From CAWIMX01 sp963837345 (GTDB taxonomy: Bacteria; Acidobacteriota; Vicinamibacteria; Vicinamibacterales; CAVVIG01): a stretch of DNA of 64,000 nt. The notes beneath the pieces were generated by a model. It did not search any database. It saw nothing but the letters and a program-made list of their open reading frames with translations, and was not told the origin of the DNA. The stretch is taken from NCBI GenBank assembly GCA_963837345.1, contig CAWIMX010000001.1:3162001-3226000 (forward strand), in the 5' to 3' direction. The first letter of the stretch is position 1; every line of letters starts with the position of its first letter. This document shows, one piece after another, positions 16,972 to 26,417 of the stretch. Both the position numbers and the translations under genes were made by a program.

Positions 16972-17065
16972 TCACGTGTTCGTTGGGCGCTTGGTGAATC
17001 CCTTCTGATGCAGCGGCGAGCGCCGTTGTTCCGCGTTTCCCGGCATGGCGACCGGAGGCCCGTTG

Positions 17066-20000
17066 ATGCATGTCGTGACGTCCACCTCTGCCGCGGTCAG
17101 GCTCGAGGCCGCGCGCCGGTTCGTCCGCGCGTTCCCACCCGCCACTGAAATCCTCGTCATTGCCGCCTCGCGCGGGGCCGCCGATGACTTCACGCGCGGC
17201 CTGGCTGTCGGGCGCGGCGGCGCCTCGTTCGGACTGCACCGGTTCAGCTTCTCCCAGCTCGCGGCCAGGGCGGCCGCCCGGCAATGTGCCGTGCTCGGCA
17301 AGCAGCCGGCGACGATGCTGGCGGCCGAGGCCCTGGCGGCGCGGGCGTCGTTTGGCGTTGCGTCGGCGCTCGCGTACTTCGCCCCGGTGGCGAAGCTGCC
17401 AGGCTTCCCCAAAGCCGCGGCCCGTACCATCGATGAGCTGCGGCAGACAGGCGTGACACCCGCGGCCCTCGCGAAACGCGGCCCCGCCGAGCGCGACCTG
17501 GCCGCATTGCTCGGCCGATTCGCCGAGCAGTGCGACGTCGTGTCGGCGATGGATCGAGCAGCGTTGTTCACTGCCGCTGCCGGGGCGTGTGCCGGCGATG
17601 CGTTCCCGTGGCCGGCCGGGCCGATCCTGCTGATCGACGTGCCGCTCGAATCCGGCGTGGAGCGCCTGTTCGCGGCCGCGCTGGCCCGGCGGGCCACGCA
17701 CCTTCTGGCCACGGTGCCGGCAGGCGACGAGCCGGCGCTCGACGCCTGGCGGGCGCTCGACGCCGGGATCGAGCGCGCGGAAGACGATGCGGATCCGGCG
17801 AGCGACTTGGGCCGGCTGCGTCGCTACGTGTTCAGTGCCGAGCGGCCGGGCGATCGCACGCCGACGGGCGACGTCGAGCTGTTCTCGGGTCCAGGCGAAG
17901 GGCGTGAGTCGCTCGAAGTCGCACGACGCGTCCTCGAGGAGGCCCGCCGCGGCGTCCGATTCGACGAGATGGCCGTGTTCCTGCGTGCGCCGCAGGAGTA
18001 CGTCGGCCTGCTCGAGCACGCCTTCGAGCGCGCGAGCGTGCCCGCGTACTTCGATCGCGGCACCCGGCGCCCCGATCCGTCGGGCCGCGCCTTCGTCGCG
18101 ATCCTCTCGTGCGCCGTCGAGAAGCTCTCGGCGAAACGCTTCGACGAGTACTTGTCGCTCGGTCAGGTGCCGGTCGTGCCCCACGACCCCGGACTGGTGG
18201 TGCCTGAGGACGAGGCGGTGGGTGCGCTGATCGGATCCGGCGAGGAGGGGCTGGAAGGTTCCGAGGGTTCCAATGGTGCCGAGGGGTCGACCCTGCCGGG
18301 CGATGAGGACGCGATTATTTCCGGGTCGCTTCGCGCGCCCTGGAAGTGGGAGCAGCTCATCGTCGAGTCGGCGGTGATCGGCGGGCGGGAGCGGTGGCGG
18401 CGGCGGCTGAACGGGCTGCGGCGCGACTACGTCACCCGGATCGCGGAGCTGGAAGTGGACGAGCCCGAGAGCCCGCGCATCCGGCGATACCGGCGGGACC
18501 TTCGCAACCTCGAGCACCTGCGCGCATTCGCGCTGCCGATCGTCGATGCGCTCGACGGCTGGTGGCGCGAGTCGCTGTCGTGGGGGGCGTGGCTCGATCG
18601 CTTGATGGCGCTGGCGCCGCGCGTGCTGCGCAAGCCGGAGCGCGTCGAGCGCGTTCTCGCGGATCTGCGGCCGATGGCCGACGTGGGCCCCGTGTCGCTC
18701 GAGGAGGCGCGCGACGTGCTCGCGAATCGTCTCGTGCTGCTCGAGCGGGAGCCGCCGAGGGCCCGGTACGGCGGCGTGTTCGTCGGGAGCCCGCACCAGG
18801 CGCGCGGCCGCACATTCCGGACCGTGTTCATCCCGGGACTCGCCGAGCGCATGTTCCCGCAACGCCTGCGCGAGGATCCGCTGCTGCTCGACGAGTCGCG
18901 CCGCGGGCTGCCAGGCGACCTCGTCACGCAGGACGAGCGCGCGAAGACCGAGCGTCTGCTGCTGCGCCTCGCCATCGGCGCCGCCAGCGAGCGGGTCTTC
19001 GTGTCGTATCCGCGCGTGCAGGTCGCCGACAGCCGCGCGCGTGTGCCGTCGTTCTACCTGCTCGACGTCGCGCGCGCCATCCGGGGCGCCCTGCCGCCGC
19101 ACCAGGAGCTCCAGCGTGAAGCGGCGCAGGCCGGCGCGGCCTCGCTCGACTGGCCGGCGCCGGCGGATCCCGCGCGGGCGCTGGACGACCTGGAGCACGA
19201 CCTCGCCACGCTTCGCGGGCTGTTCGACACCGACAATCGTGCGGCCGTGAAGGGCCGGGCGCACTATCTGCTTCAGTTGAACGACGCGCTTCGTCGCTCA
19301 GTCGTGATGCGGTTCGAGCGCGGCAAGCCGTCGTGGCGGGCCGGGGATGGCATCGTGGCCGCCGCCGACGGCACCCGCGCCGTCCTGGCGTCGCAACGGC
19401 TCACGACGCGCCCGTACTCGCTCTCGGCGCTCCAGCGGTTCGCCACGTGCCCGTACCAGTTCCTGCTCTCCGCCGTCTTCCGCCTCGAGCCGTGGGACGA
19501 GCCGGAGCCGCTGCAGCGAATGGATCCGCTCACGCGCGGCAGCCTGTTTCACCGCATCCAGGCGGCGTTCTTCCGCGCGATGAAGAGGGATGGCCGGCTG
19601 CCGATCGCGCCGGCGGCGTTGCCGGCCGCGCTGGCCACGCTCGACGAGATCGTCGACCGGGAAGCGACGGCGGAGAAGGAGGAGCTCGCGCCCGCCATTC
19701 CGCGCGTGTGGGACGACGAGATCGCCGAGATCAGGCAGGACCTCGAGGTCTGGCTCACGCGCGCGTCGGCCGACACGGTGTGGACGCCCGAGTACTTCGA
19801 GTTCAGCTTCGGCCTGAGCGACGACGGCCGCGACGCGGCGAGCGTGAAGGACCCCGTGCACGTCGACGGGAGGTACTGGCTGCGCGGGTCCGTCGATCTG
19901 ATCGAGCGGGCGGCCGACGGATCGCTGCGCGTGACGGATCACAAGACCGGGAAGAACCGGACGCAGCAGAACCTCGTGATCGGCGGCGGCAAGGTGCTCC

Positions 20001-20320
20001 AGCCGGTGCTCTACAGCGTGGCGGTCGAGCAGGCCCTCGGGAAGCCCGTGCGCGAGGGCCGTCTCTCGTTCTGCACCAAGGCCGGCGGCTTTACCGAGCG
20101 CCCGATCGCATTGACCGCGCATGCCCGCCAGGCCGGCCTGCAGGCGCTGGCCATTGTCGATCGCGCGATCGAACTCGGCTTCCTCGCGCCGGCGCCCGAG
20201 GAGAACGCGTGCCGCTGGTGCGATTTCCGGCCCGTGTGCGGTCCGGGCATGCCCGGCCGCGTGAGGAAGAAGGCGAAGGACAAGCTCGCCGACCTCACGG
20301 CGTTGAGGAGCGAGCCATGA
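17066..20320 (+). CDS. addB: AddB-like helicase-nuclease subunit
   Basis: About 1084 residues, the partner of AddA in double-strand-break end processing. The N-terminus is a degenerate helicase domain. Near residue 790 the FATCPYQF Cys starts the AddB iron-sulfur staple, completed by ACRWCDFRPVC near 1048-1058. The RecB-type PD-(D/E)XK nuclease core is at about 940-960 (RGSVDLIERA..VTDHKTGK). GGAGG lies 7 nt before the ATG at 17066, preferred over the in-frame ATG at 17045. A low-complexity Glu/Gly/Ser insert (EEGLEGSEGSNGAEG) occurs near residue 395. Its stop overlaps the addA start as ATGA. Confidence 0.88.
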   Translation: MHVVTSTSAAVRLEAARRFVRAFPPATEILVIAASRGAADDFTRGLAVGRGGASFGLHRFSFSQLAARAAARQCAVLGKQPATMLAAEALAARASFGVASALAYFAPVAKLPGFPKAAARTIDELRQTGVTPAALAKRGPAERDLAALLGRFAEQCDVVSAMDRAALFTAAAGACAGDAFPWPAGPILLIDVPLESGVERLFAAALARRATHLLATVPAGDEPALDAWRALDAGIERAEDDADPASDLGRLRRYVFSAERPGDRTPTGDVELFSGPGEGRESLEVARRVLEEARRGVRFDEMAVFLRAPQEYVGLLEHAFERASVPAYFDRGTRRPDPSGRAFVAILSCAVEKLSAKRFDEYLSLGQVPVVPHDPGLVVPEDEAVGALIGSGEEGLEGSEGSNGAEGSTLPGDEDAIISGSLRAPWKWEQLIVESAVIGGRERWRRRLNGLRRDYVTRIAELEVDEPESPRIRRYRRDLRNLEHLRAFALPIVDALDGWWRESLSWGAWLDRLMALAPRVLRKPERVERVLADLRPMADVGPVSLEEARDVLANRLVLLEREPPRARYGGVFVGSPHQARGRTFRTVFIPGLAERMFPQRLREDPLLLDESRRGLPGDLVTQDERAKTERLLLRLAIGAASERVFVSYPRVQVADSRARVPSFYLLDVARAIRGALPPHQELQREAAQAGAASLDWPAPADPARALDDLEHDLATLRGLFDTDNRAAVKGRAHYLLQLNDALRRSVVMRFERGKPSWRAGDGIVAAADGTRAVLASQRLTTRPYSLSALQRFATCPYQFLLSAVFRLEPWDEPEPLQRMDPLTRGSLFHRIQAAFFRAMKRDGRLPIAPAALPAALATLDEIVDREATAEKEELAPAIPRVWDDEIAEIRQDLEVWLTRASADTVWTPEYFEFSFGLSDDGRDAASVKDPVHVDGRYWLRGSVDLIERAADGSLRVTDHKTGKNRTQQNLVIGGGKVLQPVLYSVAVEQALGKPVREGRLSFCTKAGGFTERPIALTAHARQAGLQALAIVDRAIELGFLAPAPEENACRWCDFRPVCGPGMPGRVRKKAKDKLADLTALRSEP

Positions 20321-23300
20321 CGCCAGAGAGACCCCTCGCCGATCAGGCGGCCCGCGATCGCATCGGCACGGCGCTCGACGAGACGCTCGTCGTCGAAGCC
20401 GCCGCCGGGACCGGGAAGACCACGGAACTGGTCGCGCGGATCCTGAACGTGCTCAAGCGCGGACACGACGCCGCCGGCGAGCCGATCGGCGTGCGTCATC
20501 TCGTGGCCGTGACGTTTACCGAGAAGGCGGCCGGCGAACTGAAGCTGCGCCTGCGCGAGGCATTGGAGCGCGAGCGGTCCGGCGGCGGAGTGAATGACGA
20601 CGAGCGCGAGCGCCTGACCCACGCGCTGGCGACCCTCGAAGAGGCGCACGTCAGCACGATCCACGGGTTCTGCGCCGAGATGCTGCGGGAACGGCCCGTG
20701 GAGGCGCGGATCGACCCGCTCTTCACCGTGCTGACCGAGACGCAGGCCGACCGCCTGTACGCGCGCGCGTTCCAGGCGTGGTTCGAGGAACAACTCGCGG
20801 GGCCGCCCGAAGGCGTGCGCCGATCGCTGAGGCGATCGAGCTCGCCCGTGTTCCAGGCGGCCGGCCCGGGCGAGGGCGACGGCCCGGTCGATCGCCTGCG
20901 CCGGGCCGGACGCGACCTTCGCGGCTGGCGCGATTTCGAGGCACCGTGGAAACGGCCGTCCTACGACCGCGACGCGGACGTCCGCCATCTCGTCGACGGG
21001 CTGCACGCGTTCAGCGGGATCACGAAGGCGCCGTCGTGGAACCAGGACCGGTTCTTTCGCGACACCGAGGCGGCGCGGCAGCTCAGCCGGCAGATCGCGC
21101 TCGAGCAGTCGATCGGCCGCGAGGATCTCGACGGCTGGGAAGGGCGGCTCGTCGACCTGGCGCGCGAGCGCAATTTCTCGCGGGCCAGCCGGAGCGGCAA
21201 CGCGAAATACAGCAAGGACGCCACGCGCACGCAGGTACTCGACGCCTACGACCAGCTGCTGCACACGCTGCAGATCTTCAAGGCCAATGCGGACGCCGAC
21301 CTCGCCGCCCTCCTGCAGGAGGAGCTGAAGGGCAGCATCGCGCGCTACGAAGCGCTCAAGACCCGCGCCGGCGCGCTCGACTACGAAGACCTGCTCATCA
21401 AGACGCGCGACCTGCTGCGGGACGACCCGACGGTGCGCCGGAAGCTGCAGCGCGACTTCCGGCGCATCTTCGTCGACGAGTTCCAGGACACGGATCCTCT
21501 GCAGGCGGAGATTCTCCTGCTCCTGTCCGCGGACGATCCGAAGGAGGCGGACTGGGAGCGCGTCACCCCCGAGCCCGGCAAGCTCTTCATCGTCGGCGAT
21601 CCGAAGCAGGCGATCTACCGATTCCGCCGCGCCGACGTCGGCATGTATCACCAGGTGCGCGAGCAGCTGGTGTCGCGCGGGGCGGTGCCGGTGACGCTGA
21701 ACACCAGCTTCCGCTCGGTGCCGGAGATCCAGGCGTTCATCAACGCCGGGTTTGCCGCCGCCATGCACCAGAACGTCGAGACGATGCAGGCGACCTACGA
21801 GCCGCTGGCGGAAGAGCGCGCGTCGATCGGCGATCAGCCGGCCGTGATCGCGCTCCCGGTGCCGCGGCCGTACGGCGGCGGCCGGTTCCGCAAGGTCGCG
21901 GCGAAGGCGATCGAGGCGTCGCTGCCCGAGGCCGTGGCGGCGCTCGTCGAGTCCCTGATCGGGAGCGGGATCGAAGTGTCCGAGCGGCGGCCGGACGGCG
22001 GCGAGGATCTTCGTCCGATCCAGGCGCGCGACGTCTGCATCCTGTTCCGCCGCTTCGTGAAGTGGGACGAGGACGCGACGCGCCCGTACGTGGACGCGCT
22101 CGAGGCGAGGAACGTGCCGCATCTTCTCGTCGGCGGGAAGTCGTTTCACGAGCGCGAGGAGATCGAGGCCCTGAGCGCCGCGCTGGCCGCCGTCGAGTGG
22201 CCGGACGACGAGCTGTCGGTGTACGCGACGCTGCACGGACCGCTCTTCGCGATCGGCGACGCCGAGCTGCTCGAGTATCACCACCGCTTCGACAAAGAGC
22301 ACTTCGGCGCGCTGCATCCGTATCGCATTCCCACGGCGCTCGGCGGGGCGAGCGGCACCGAGATGGCCCTGGATGCCGAGCCGCTCGCGCACCTGCGGCC
22401 GATCGCCGACGCCCTCCGCCTGCTGCGAGGGCTGCACGCGCGCCGGAACTACCGGCCCGTGGCCGAGACCGTCAACCAGCTCCTGACCGAGACGCGGGCG
22501 CACGTGGGCTTCGCACTCAGGCAGGGCGGCGAGCAGGCGCTGGCCAACGTTCTTCACGTGGCGGAGCTGGCGCGGCGCTACGAGCTCGAGGGCGGCGTCT
22601 CGTTCCGCGGCTTCATCGAGGAGCTGCGCGCGTCGGCCGACGAGTCCGGCGCCACCGAGGCGCCGATCCTCGAGGAGGGCAGCGACGGCGTCCGCCTGAT
22701 GACCGTGCACCGCGCCAAGGGCCTCGAGTTTCCCGTCGTCGTGCTTGCCGACATCACGTGCAAGCTGCACCGGGCCGACGCGGGGCGCTACATCGACCCG
22801 TCGCGCGGGCTGTGTGCGCTCCGGATTGGCGGGTGGTCGCCCGTGGATCTGAACGAGCAGCAGGGGCTCGAGGTGGCGCGGGATCGGGAGGAGGGGATCC
22901 GCCTCGCGTACGTCGCCGCCACGCGCGCGCGCGATCTGCTGGTTGTGCCGGCCGTGGGCGACGAGCCGGTCGACGGCGGGTGGCTCGAGCCGCTGAACAG
23001 CGCGCTGTATCCGCCGATGGGGGCGCGGCGCGCGCCGAAGACGGCGCCAGGCTGCCCGGCATTCAAGTCGAAAGACTCGGTGCTCGCGCGGCCAGACGAC
23101 GAGCCGGCCGGCGAGGCGACGGTGGCGCCCGGGCTGCATGTCTTCGAGGCCGGGTACCGCGTCGTCTGGTGGGACCCCTCCATCCTGAACCTGGGAGTTG
23201 CGCCGAACGATGGCCTTCGCCGCGAGGATCTGATCGTCAAGAACGTGGACGCGAAGCTCGTCGCCGAAGACCTGCGGACGTATCAGGCGTGGCGCCAGGC

Positions 23301-23910
23301 GCGTGATCAGGCCGCACGGGAGGGGCGGCGGCCATCGGTGGCCGTGAAGCCGGCGCGCGCATGGGTCGCCGAGGGTGTGCCGCTGCCGGAGGGGGCGATC
23401 TCTCCGGCGTCGGTGCGGCTGCTTTCGGCGCGCGCCGCGACGCGAACGGCCGAGGCGGCGCCGCCGGCTCACGGTCCGGCCTTTGGCGCGCTCGTGCACG
23501 CCCTGCTCGCCACGGCGCCGCTCGACGCCGACCGCACCACACTCGGACAGACGGCGGCGCTCGAAGCGCGCCTCCTGGGTGCGACCGACCAGGACGCGGC
23601 CGCCGCGGTCGAGGCGGCGGCGCGCGCGCTCGCCGCCCCGATTCTCGACGAGGCGCGCGCGGCCGCCGCGGCTGGCCGTTGCCGCCGCGAAGCGCCGATC
23701 ACGATCGCGATGGACGACGGTGCGCTCGTGGACGGCATCGTGGACCTGGCGTTCGAGCGCGACGGCGCGTGGACGGTTGTGGACTACAAGACGGACGTCG
23801 AGATCGCGGCCGAGGGGGAACAGCAGTACCGCCGCCAGGTGGCGCTCTATGCGACCGCCATCGCCCGCGCGACCGGGAAGCCGGCGGCGGGAATCCTGCT
23901 GCGAATCTGA
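20317..23910 (+). CDS. addA: AddA-like UvrD-family helicase-nuclease
   Basis: A protein of 1197 residues starting MTPERPLADQAARDRI; the ATG overlaps the addB stop, which sets the start. UvrD/AddA motifs in order: Walker A EAAAGTGKTTEL (about 27-38), VTFTEKAAGELKLRL, DEFQDTDPLQAEILL (near 386), VGDPKQAIYRFRRAD (near 426), MTVHRAKGLEFPVVVL (near 797) and RLAYVAATRARDLL. The C-terminal RecB-like nuclease has VDGIVDLAFE and VVDYKTD near residue 1155. With AddB it would resect DNA ends for RecA loading. The gene order and overlap are typical of add operons. Confidence 0.92.
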   Translation: MTPERPLADQAARDRIGTALDETLVVEAAAGTGKTTELVARILNVLKRGHDAAGEPIGVRHLVAVTFTEKAAGELKLRLREALERERSGGGVNDDERERLTHALATLEEAHVSTIHGFCAEMLRERPVEARIDPLFTVLTETQADRLYARAFQAWFEEQLAGPPEGVRRSLRRSSSPVFQAAGPGEGDGPVDRLRRAGRDLRGWRDFEAPWKRPSYDRDADVRHLVDGLHAFSGITKAPSWNQDRFFRDTEAARQLSRQIALEQSIGREDLDGWEGRLVDLARERNFSRASRSGNAKYSKDATRTQVLDAYDQLLHTLQIFKANADADLAALLQEELKGSIARYEALKTRAGALDYEDLLIKTRDLLRDDPTVRRKLQRDFRRIFVDEFQDTDPLQAEILLLLSADDPKEADWERVTPEPGKLFIVGDPKQAIYRFRRADVGMYHQVREQLVSRGAVPVTLNTSFRSVPEIQAFINAGFAAAMHQNVETMQATYEPLAEERASIGDQPAVIALPVPRPYGGGRFRKVAAKAIEASLPEAVAALVESLIGSGIEVSERRPDGGEDLRPIQARDVCILFRRFVKWDEDATRPYVDALEARNVPHLLVGGKSFHEREEIEALSAALAAVEWPDDELSVYATLHGPLFAIGDAELLEYHHRFDKEHFGALHPYRIPTALGGASGTEMALDAEPLAHLRPIADALRLLRGLHARRNYRPVAETVNQLLTETRAHVGFALRQGGEQALANVLHVAELARRYELEGGVSFRGFIEELRASADESGATEAPILEEGSDGVRLMTVHRAKGLEFPVVVLADITCKLHRADAGRYIDPSRGLCALRIGGWSPVDLNEQQGLEVARDREEGIRLAYVAATRARDLLVVPAVGDEPVDGGWLEPLNSALYPPMGARRAPKTAPGCPAFKSKDSVLARPDDEPAGEATVAPGLHVFEAGYRVVWWDPSILNLGVAPNDGLRREDLIVKNVDAKLVAEDLRTYQAWRQARDQAAREGRRPSVAVKPARAWVAEGVPLPEGAISPASVRLLSARAATRTAEAAPPAHGPAFGALVHALLATAPLDADRTTLGQTAALEARLLGATDQDAAAAVEAAARALAAPILDEARAAAAAGRCRREAPITIAMDDGALVDGIVDLAFERDGAWTVVDYKTDVEIAAEGEQQYRRQVALYATAIARATGKPAAGILLRI

Positions 23911-23920
23911 GGCACGGGAG

Positions 23921-24018
23921 CGCCTGCGGCCATGCCGAGGCGAGGACACGTGAATCCGAGCCGAGGCATCAGCGTCAGTTCGCGGCGGCGGTGGGGCCCC
24001 GCCGCCAGTGAATGAAAG
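23921..24018 (+). repeat. Intergenic hairpin repeat, copy 1
   Basis: About 98 nt, from CGCCTGCGGCCATGCCGAGG to AGTGAATGAAAG, matching 61531-61626 along its whole length with substitutions and two 1-nt length differences. A 10-bp stem (GCGGCGGCGG, 23982-23991, with GCCCCGCCGC, 23996-24005) closes a TGGG loop. The fourth base pair is G-C here and C-G in copy 2, a compensatory change. It ends 38 nt upstream of the second PadR gene. Confidence 0.8.
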
Positions 24019-24039
24019 GTGACACACCCGTCGATATAT

Positions 24040-24050
24040 CTACAATGTAG
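24040..24050. promoter_or_regulatory. Palindromic PadR operator candidate
   Basis: CTACAATGTAG is an inverted repeat (CTACA-A-TGTAG) ending 6 nt before the PadR start codon, preceded by ATATAT. The same ACAATGTAG core precedes the other PadR gene at 15402-15410. It is probably an autoregulatory site overlapping the ribosome-binding region. Confidence 0.6.
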
Positions 24051-24056
24051 TCATAC

Positions 24057-24386
24057 ATGGCCGACGTCCTCGGCGCCTTCGAACAGGCGGTGCTCCTCGC
24101 CATCCTGCGCCTCGGCGACGAGGCCTACGGCCGCGCGATCCTGAAGGACGTGGGAGCGCGCCTCGAGCGCCAGGTCGCGCCCGGGGCCGTACACGCGACG
24201 CTCGAGCGGCTCGAGCGGAAGCGCCTCGTGACGTCGCGCCTCGGTTCGGGTACGCCGATCCGCGATGGCCGTGCGCGCCGCTTTTATGCGATCGAGACGG
24301 CTGGCGTCCGCGCGCTCAACGACGCGCGCGCGGCCATGAACCGCATGTGGCGCGGGTTCCCGCGCCCGTTGAAAACGCGAGGCTGA
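24057..24386 (+). CDS. PadR-family transcriptional regulator
   Basis: A 109-residue PadR winged-helix protein: FEQAVLLAILRLGDEAYGRAI, then VAPGAVHATLERLERKRLV and the wing GRARRFYAIETAGVRAL. It lies 2 nt upstream of a membrane protein gene and is surely cotranscribed with it. A CTACAATGTAG palindrome directly in front of the start suggests autoregulation. It is related to, but not a close copy of, the PadR at 15 kb. Confidence 0.92.
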   Translation: MADVLGAFEQAVLLAILRLGDEAYGRAILKDVGARLERQVAPGAVHATLERLERKRLVTSRLGSGTPIRDGRARRFYAIETAGVRALNDARAAMNRMWRGFPRPLKTRG

Positions 24387-24388
24387 CC

Positions 24389-25036
24389 ATGCGTGACGCG
24401 ATGCATCCTCCGGGCTGGGCCGAAGCGCTGCTGCTCATGATCGTTCCCTCCGGCGACGCCGAGAGCGTCAGCGGCGATCTGCTGGAGGTCTACCGCGACG
24501 AGCAGCTCCCCGCGCGCGGTCGCAGTGGTGCCGACCGGTGGTACGTGCGCCAGGTGGCGCGCGCGTTCGTCCGGTCGGCGTGGATGTGGATCGTGCCGCT
24601 CGTTGCCCTGTTCGTGTTCGCCGATTTGGCCAACGTGTGGCGCACGCCGACGGCTTCCGGCGTCCCGTTCGTGGGTCTGGCGCTCATCGCCGGGGCCGCG
24701 CTGCGAGGCGGATGGCGAACCAGGCGCGTGGGCGGCGGCCTGCTCGCCGGCGCCGGCACGGCGGCGACGCTCTGGATCTGCATGGCGGTCTGGTGGATGG
24801 CTACCTGGTATCCGGGCGCGTTCATCCAGCAGGCCGATCCGTACTGGATCAACGCCTGGCACGCCAGCGCCGCGCCAGGAGAGTCTTACCTGCACTGGAT
24901 CTTCTGGGACAACGTCGGCGCGATCGTCATGAGCGGGATCGCGTTCAACGCCGCCGGCGTCCTGATCGGCCTGACAGGCGGGCTGGTCAGTTCGGCAGCC
25001 CGGAGAGCCGGTGAACGACCTGGAGGGCCCACCTGA
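24389..25036 (+). CDS. PadR-linked membrane protein
   Basis: About 215 residues. The N-terminal soluble part (PPGWAEALLLMIVP..SGDLLEVYRDEQLP) resembles the permease-prefix segment found at the front of acidobacterial MacB-like permeases, but no permease or ATPase domain follows. Instead four hydrophobic helices come after (WIVPLVALFVFADLANVW; VPFVGLALIAGAAL; GTAATLWICMAVWWMA; IVMSGIAFNAAGVLIGL). It starts 2 nt after the PadR stop, so this is a regulator/target pair. The role is unknown; membrane-stress or permease-related control is an inference. Confidence 0.75.
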   Translation: MRDAMHPPGWAEALLLMIVPSGDAESVSGDLLEVYRDEQLPARGRSGADRWYVRQVARAFVRSAWMWIVPLVALFVFADLANVWRTPTASGVPFVGLALIAGAALRGGWRTRRVGGGLLAGAGTAATLWICMAVWWMATWYPGAFIQQADPYWINAWHASAAPGESYLHWIFWDNVGAIVMSGIAFNAAGVLIGLTGGLVSSAARRAGERPGGPT

Positions 25037-25062
25037 CCCACCCGACCCACCCGACCTACCCG
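25036..25062. repeat. Short tandem repeat between convergent genes
   Basis: Three 9-nt units (ACCCACCCG, ACCCACCCG, ACCTACCCG) begin at the last base of the membrane-protein stop and run into the 3' end of the MFS gene on the other strand. It may be a replication-slippage product. Confidence 0.6.
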
Positions 25063-26318
25063 ACCTTGTGAAACGCCTGCTTCGGGATCCGCGAATGCAT
25101 GAACGCGCGGCCGGCGCCGGCGAGCACGACGGAGAGGAGGGCGCAGAGCGCGAACACGAGACGGACCCCGAACAGGTCTGCCAGCACGCCCGAGAGCACG
25201 AGACCGAGCACCTGGCCGAGGAACACGATCGAGCTCGACGTGCTCGAGACCCGGCCAATCAGTTCCGGCGGCGTTTCCTGCTGCAGCAGCGTCTGGGCCG
25301 GCACGATCACGGCCGAGACCGCCAGACCGATGGTGAACGTGGCAGCCATCGTCACCCACACGAACGGCAGCGCGCCGAGCAGCAACGCGGCGGCGCCCAC
25401 GCCGACCAGCCCCATCAGCACCATCGTCGCGCTCTCGACGCGCCGACCGAGCGCGCGGAGCACGGGCATGCCGGCAATCCACCCGGTGCCGACCATGGCG
25501 CTCACCACGCCGAACGTGGCCGAGCTGGCGTGCAGGAAGTCGCGCACGAAGATGGCGATGAGCGGCCCGAAGCACCCGACCACGAACAAGCCGGCCGCCA
25601 TCGCGATCACGACGAACGAAATCGACGCATGCCCGAGGATAAACCGCCCGCCCTCCGACATCTCGTGCAGCAGCTTCGCGAGGCCGCGGCGACCGCTGCC
25701 GCTCGCGGCCGGAGGCGCGAGGATCGCCCGGCGGATCACGACGGTGCCGATGAGCGACGCGGATCCAAGAAAGCTCGCCACGTCCACGCTGTAGCAGATA
25801 TTGGGGCCGAAGGCGGCCACCAGCGCGCCCGCGGTGGCCGGTCCGACGATGCGCATGCCCATGAAGGCCATCTGCATCAGCGAGTTCGCCGAGAGCAGCC
25901 CCTCGCGCGGCACGTGGCTCCGGATCGTGACGGTCTGCGCCGGCGCGAACACGCTCGACACGCAGCTGATCGCCATGAGGACCAGGTAGACGTGCCAGAG
26001 GGCCGTGGAGAACATCAGCAGCAGCGCCAGGGCGGCGCGTACGAGGTCGCTCGTCACGAGCGTGGCCTTGAGCGGCCAGCGATCGACGAAGACGCCGGAC
26101 ACGGGTCCGAGCACGGCGATCGGCAGCAGGTACGCGATCTGCACCCACGTGATCTGCGTGGGCGTGCCCTGCATCCGGAACGAGACGACGCTGATGACGG
26201 CAAAGAGGGCGAGGAAGTCGCCGAACACCGACACGACCTGCGCGTACCAGACGCGCCGCATCACGTCGATGCGCAGCACATCCTTGAAGCCCAGGGGCGG
26301 CGCGAGGGCTGTGGACAT
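25056..26318 (-). CDS. MFS transporter (enterobactin-exporter-like MFS_3)
   Basis: About 420 residues with twelve predicted membrane helices. The start MSTALAPPLGFKDVLRI fits the family, followed by RVWYAQVVSVFGDFLALFAV and the motif-A-like loop GPVSGVFVDRWPLKATLV. Similarity of pattern is to the MFS_3/EntS group of drug or siderophore exporters. A TTG 12 nt upstream is a less likely start. It converges on the PadR-linked membrane gene and runs divergently from the small exported protein at 26.4 kb. The substrate cannot be inferred. Confidence 0.9.
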   Translation of the reverse strand: MSTALAPPLGFKDVLRIDVMRRVWYAQVVSVFGDFLALFAVISVVSFRMQGTPTQITWVQIAYLLPIAVLGPVSGVFVDRWPLKATLVTSDLVRAALALLLMFSTALWHVYLVLMAISCVSSVFAPAQTVTIRSHVPREGLLSANSLMQMAFMGMRIVGPATAGALVAAFGPNICYSVDVASFLGSASLIGTVVIRRAILAPPAASGSGRRGLAKLLHEMSEGGRFILGHASISFVVIAMAAGLFVVGCFGPLIAIFVRDFLHASSATFGVVSAMVGTGWIAGMPVLRALGRRVESATMVLMGLVGVGAAALLLGALPFVWVTMAATFTIGLAVSAVIVPAQTLLQQETPPELIGRVSSTSSSIVFLGQVLGLVLSGVLADLFGVRLVFALCALLSVVLAGAGRAFMHSRIPKQAFHKVG

Positions 26319-26417
26319 CGAAGCCGGCAATCCTAGCAGAAAGTGAAGGGATCCAACTTCTTGCCCGCCGCGCGTCGGCTTCGGTTACACTTCGCCTCTA
26401 GAAGGAGTTTCTTGCGT

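Noticed and set aside
16925..19264. A 779-codon minus-strand frame over the start of addB
   Set aside because: Shadow of addB; no start context or domain.
20011..24027. A 1338-codon open frame on the minus strand across addB and addA
   Set aside because: Arg/His-rich, no recognisable domain; it is the antisense shadow of high-GC genes whose own frames carry clear motifs.
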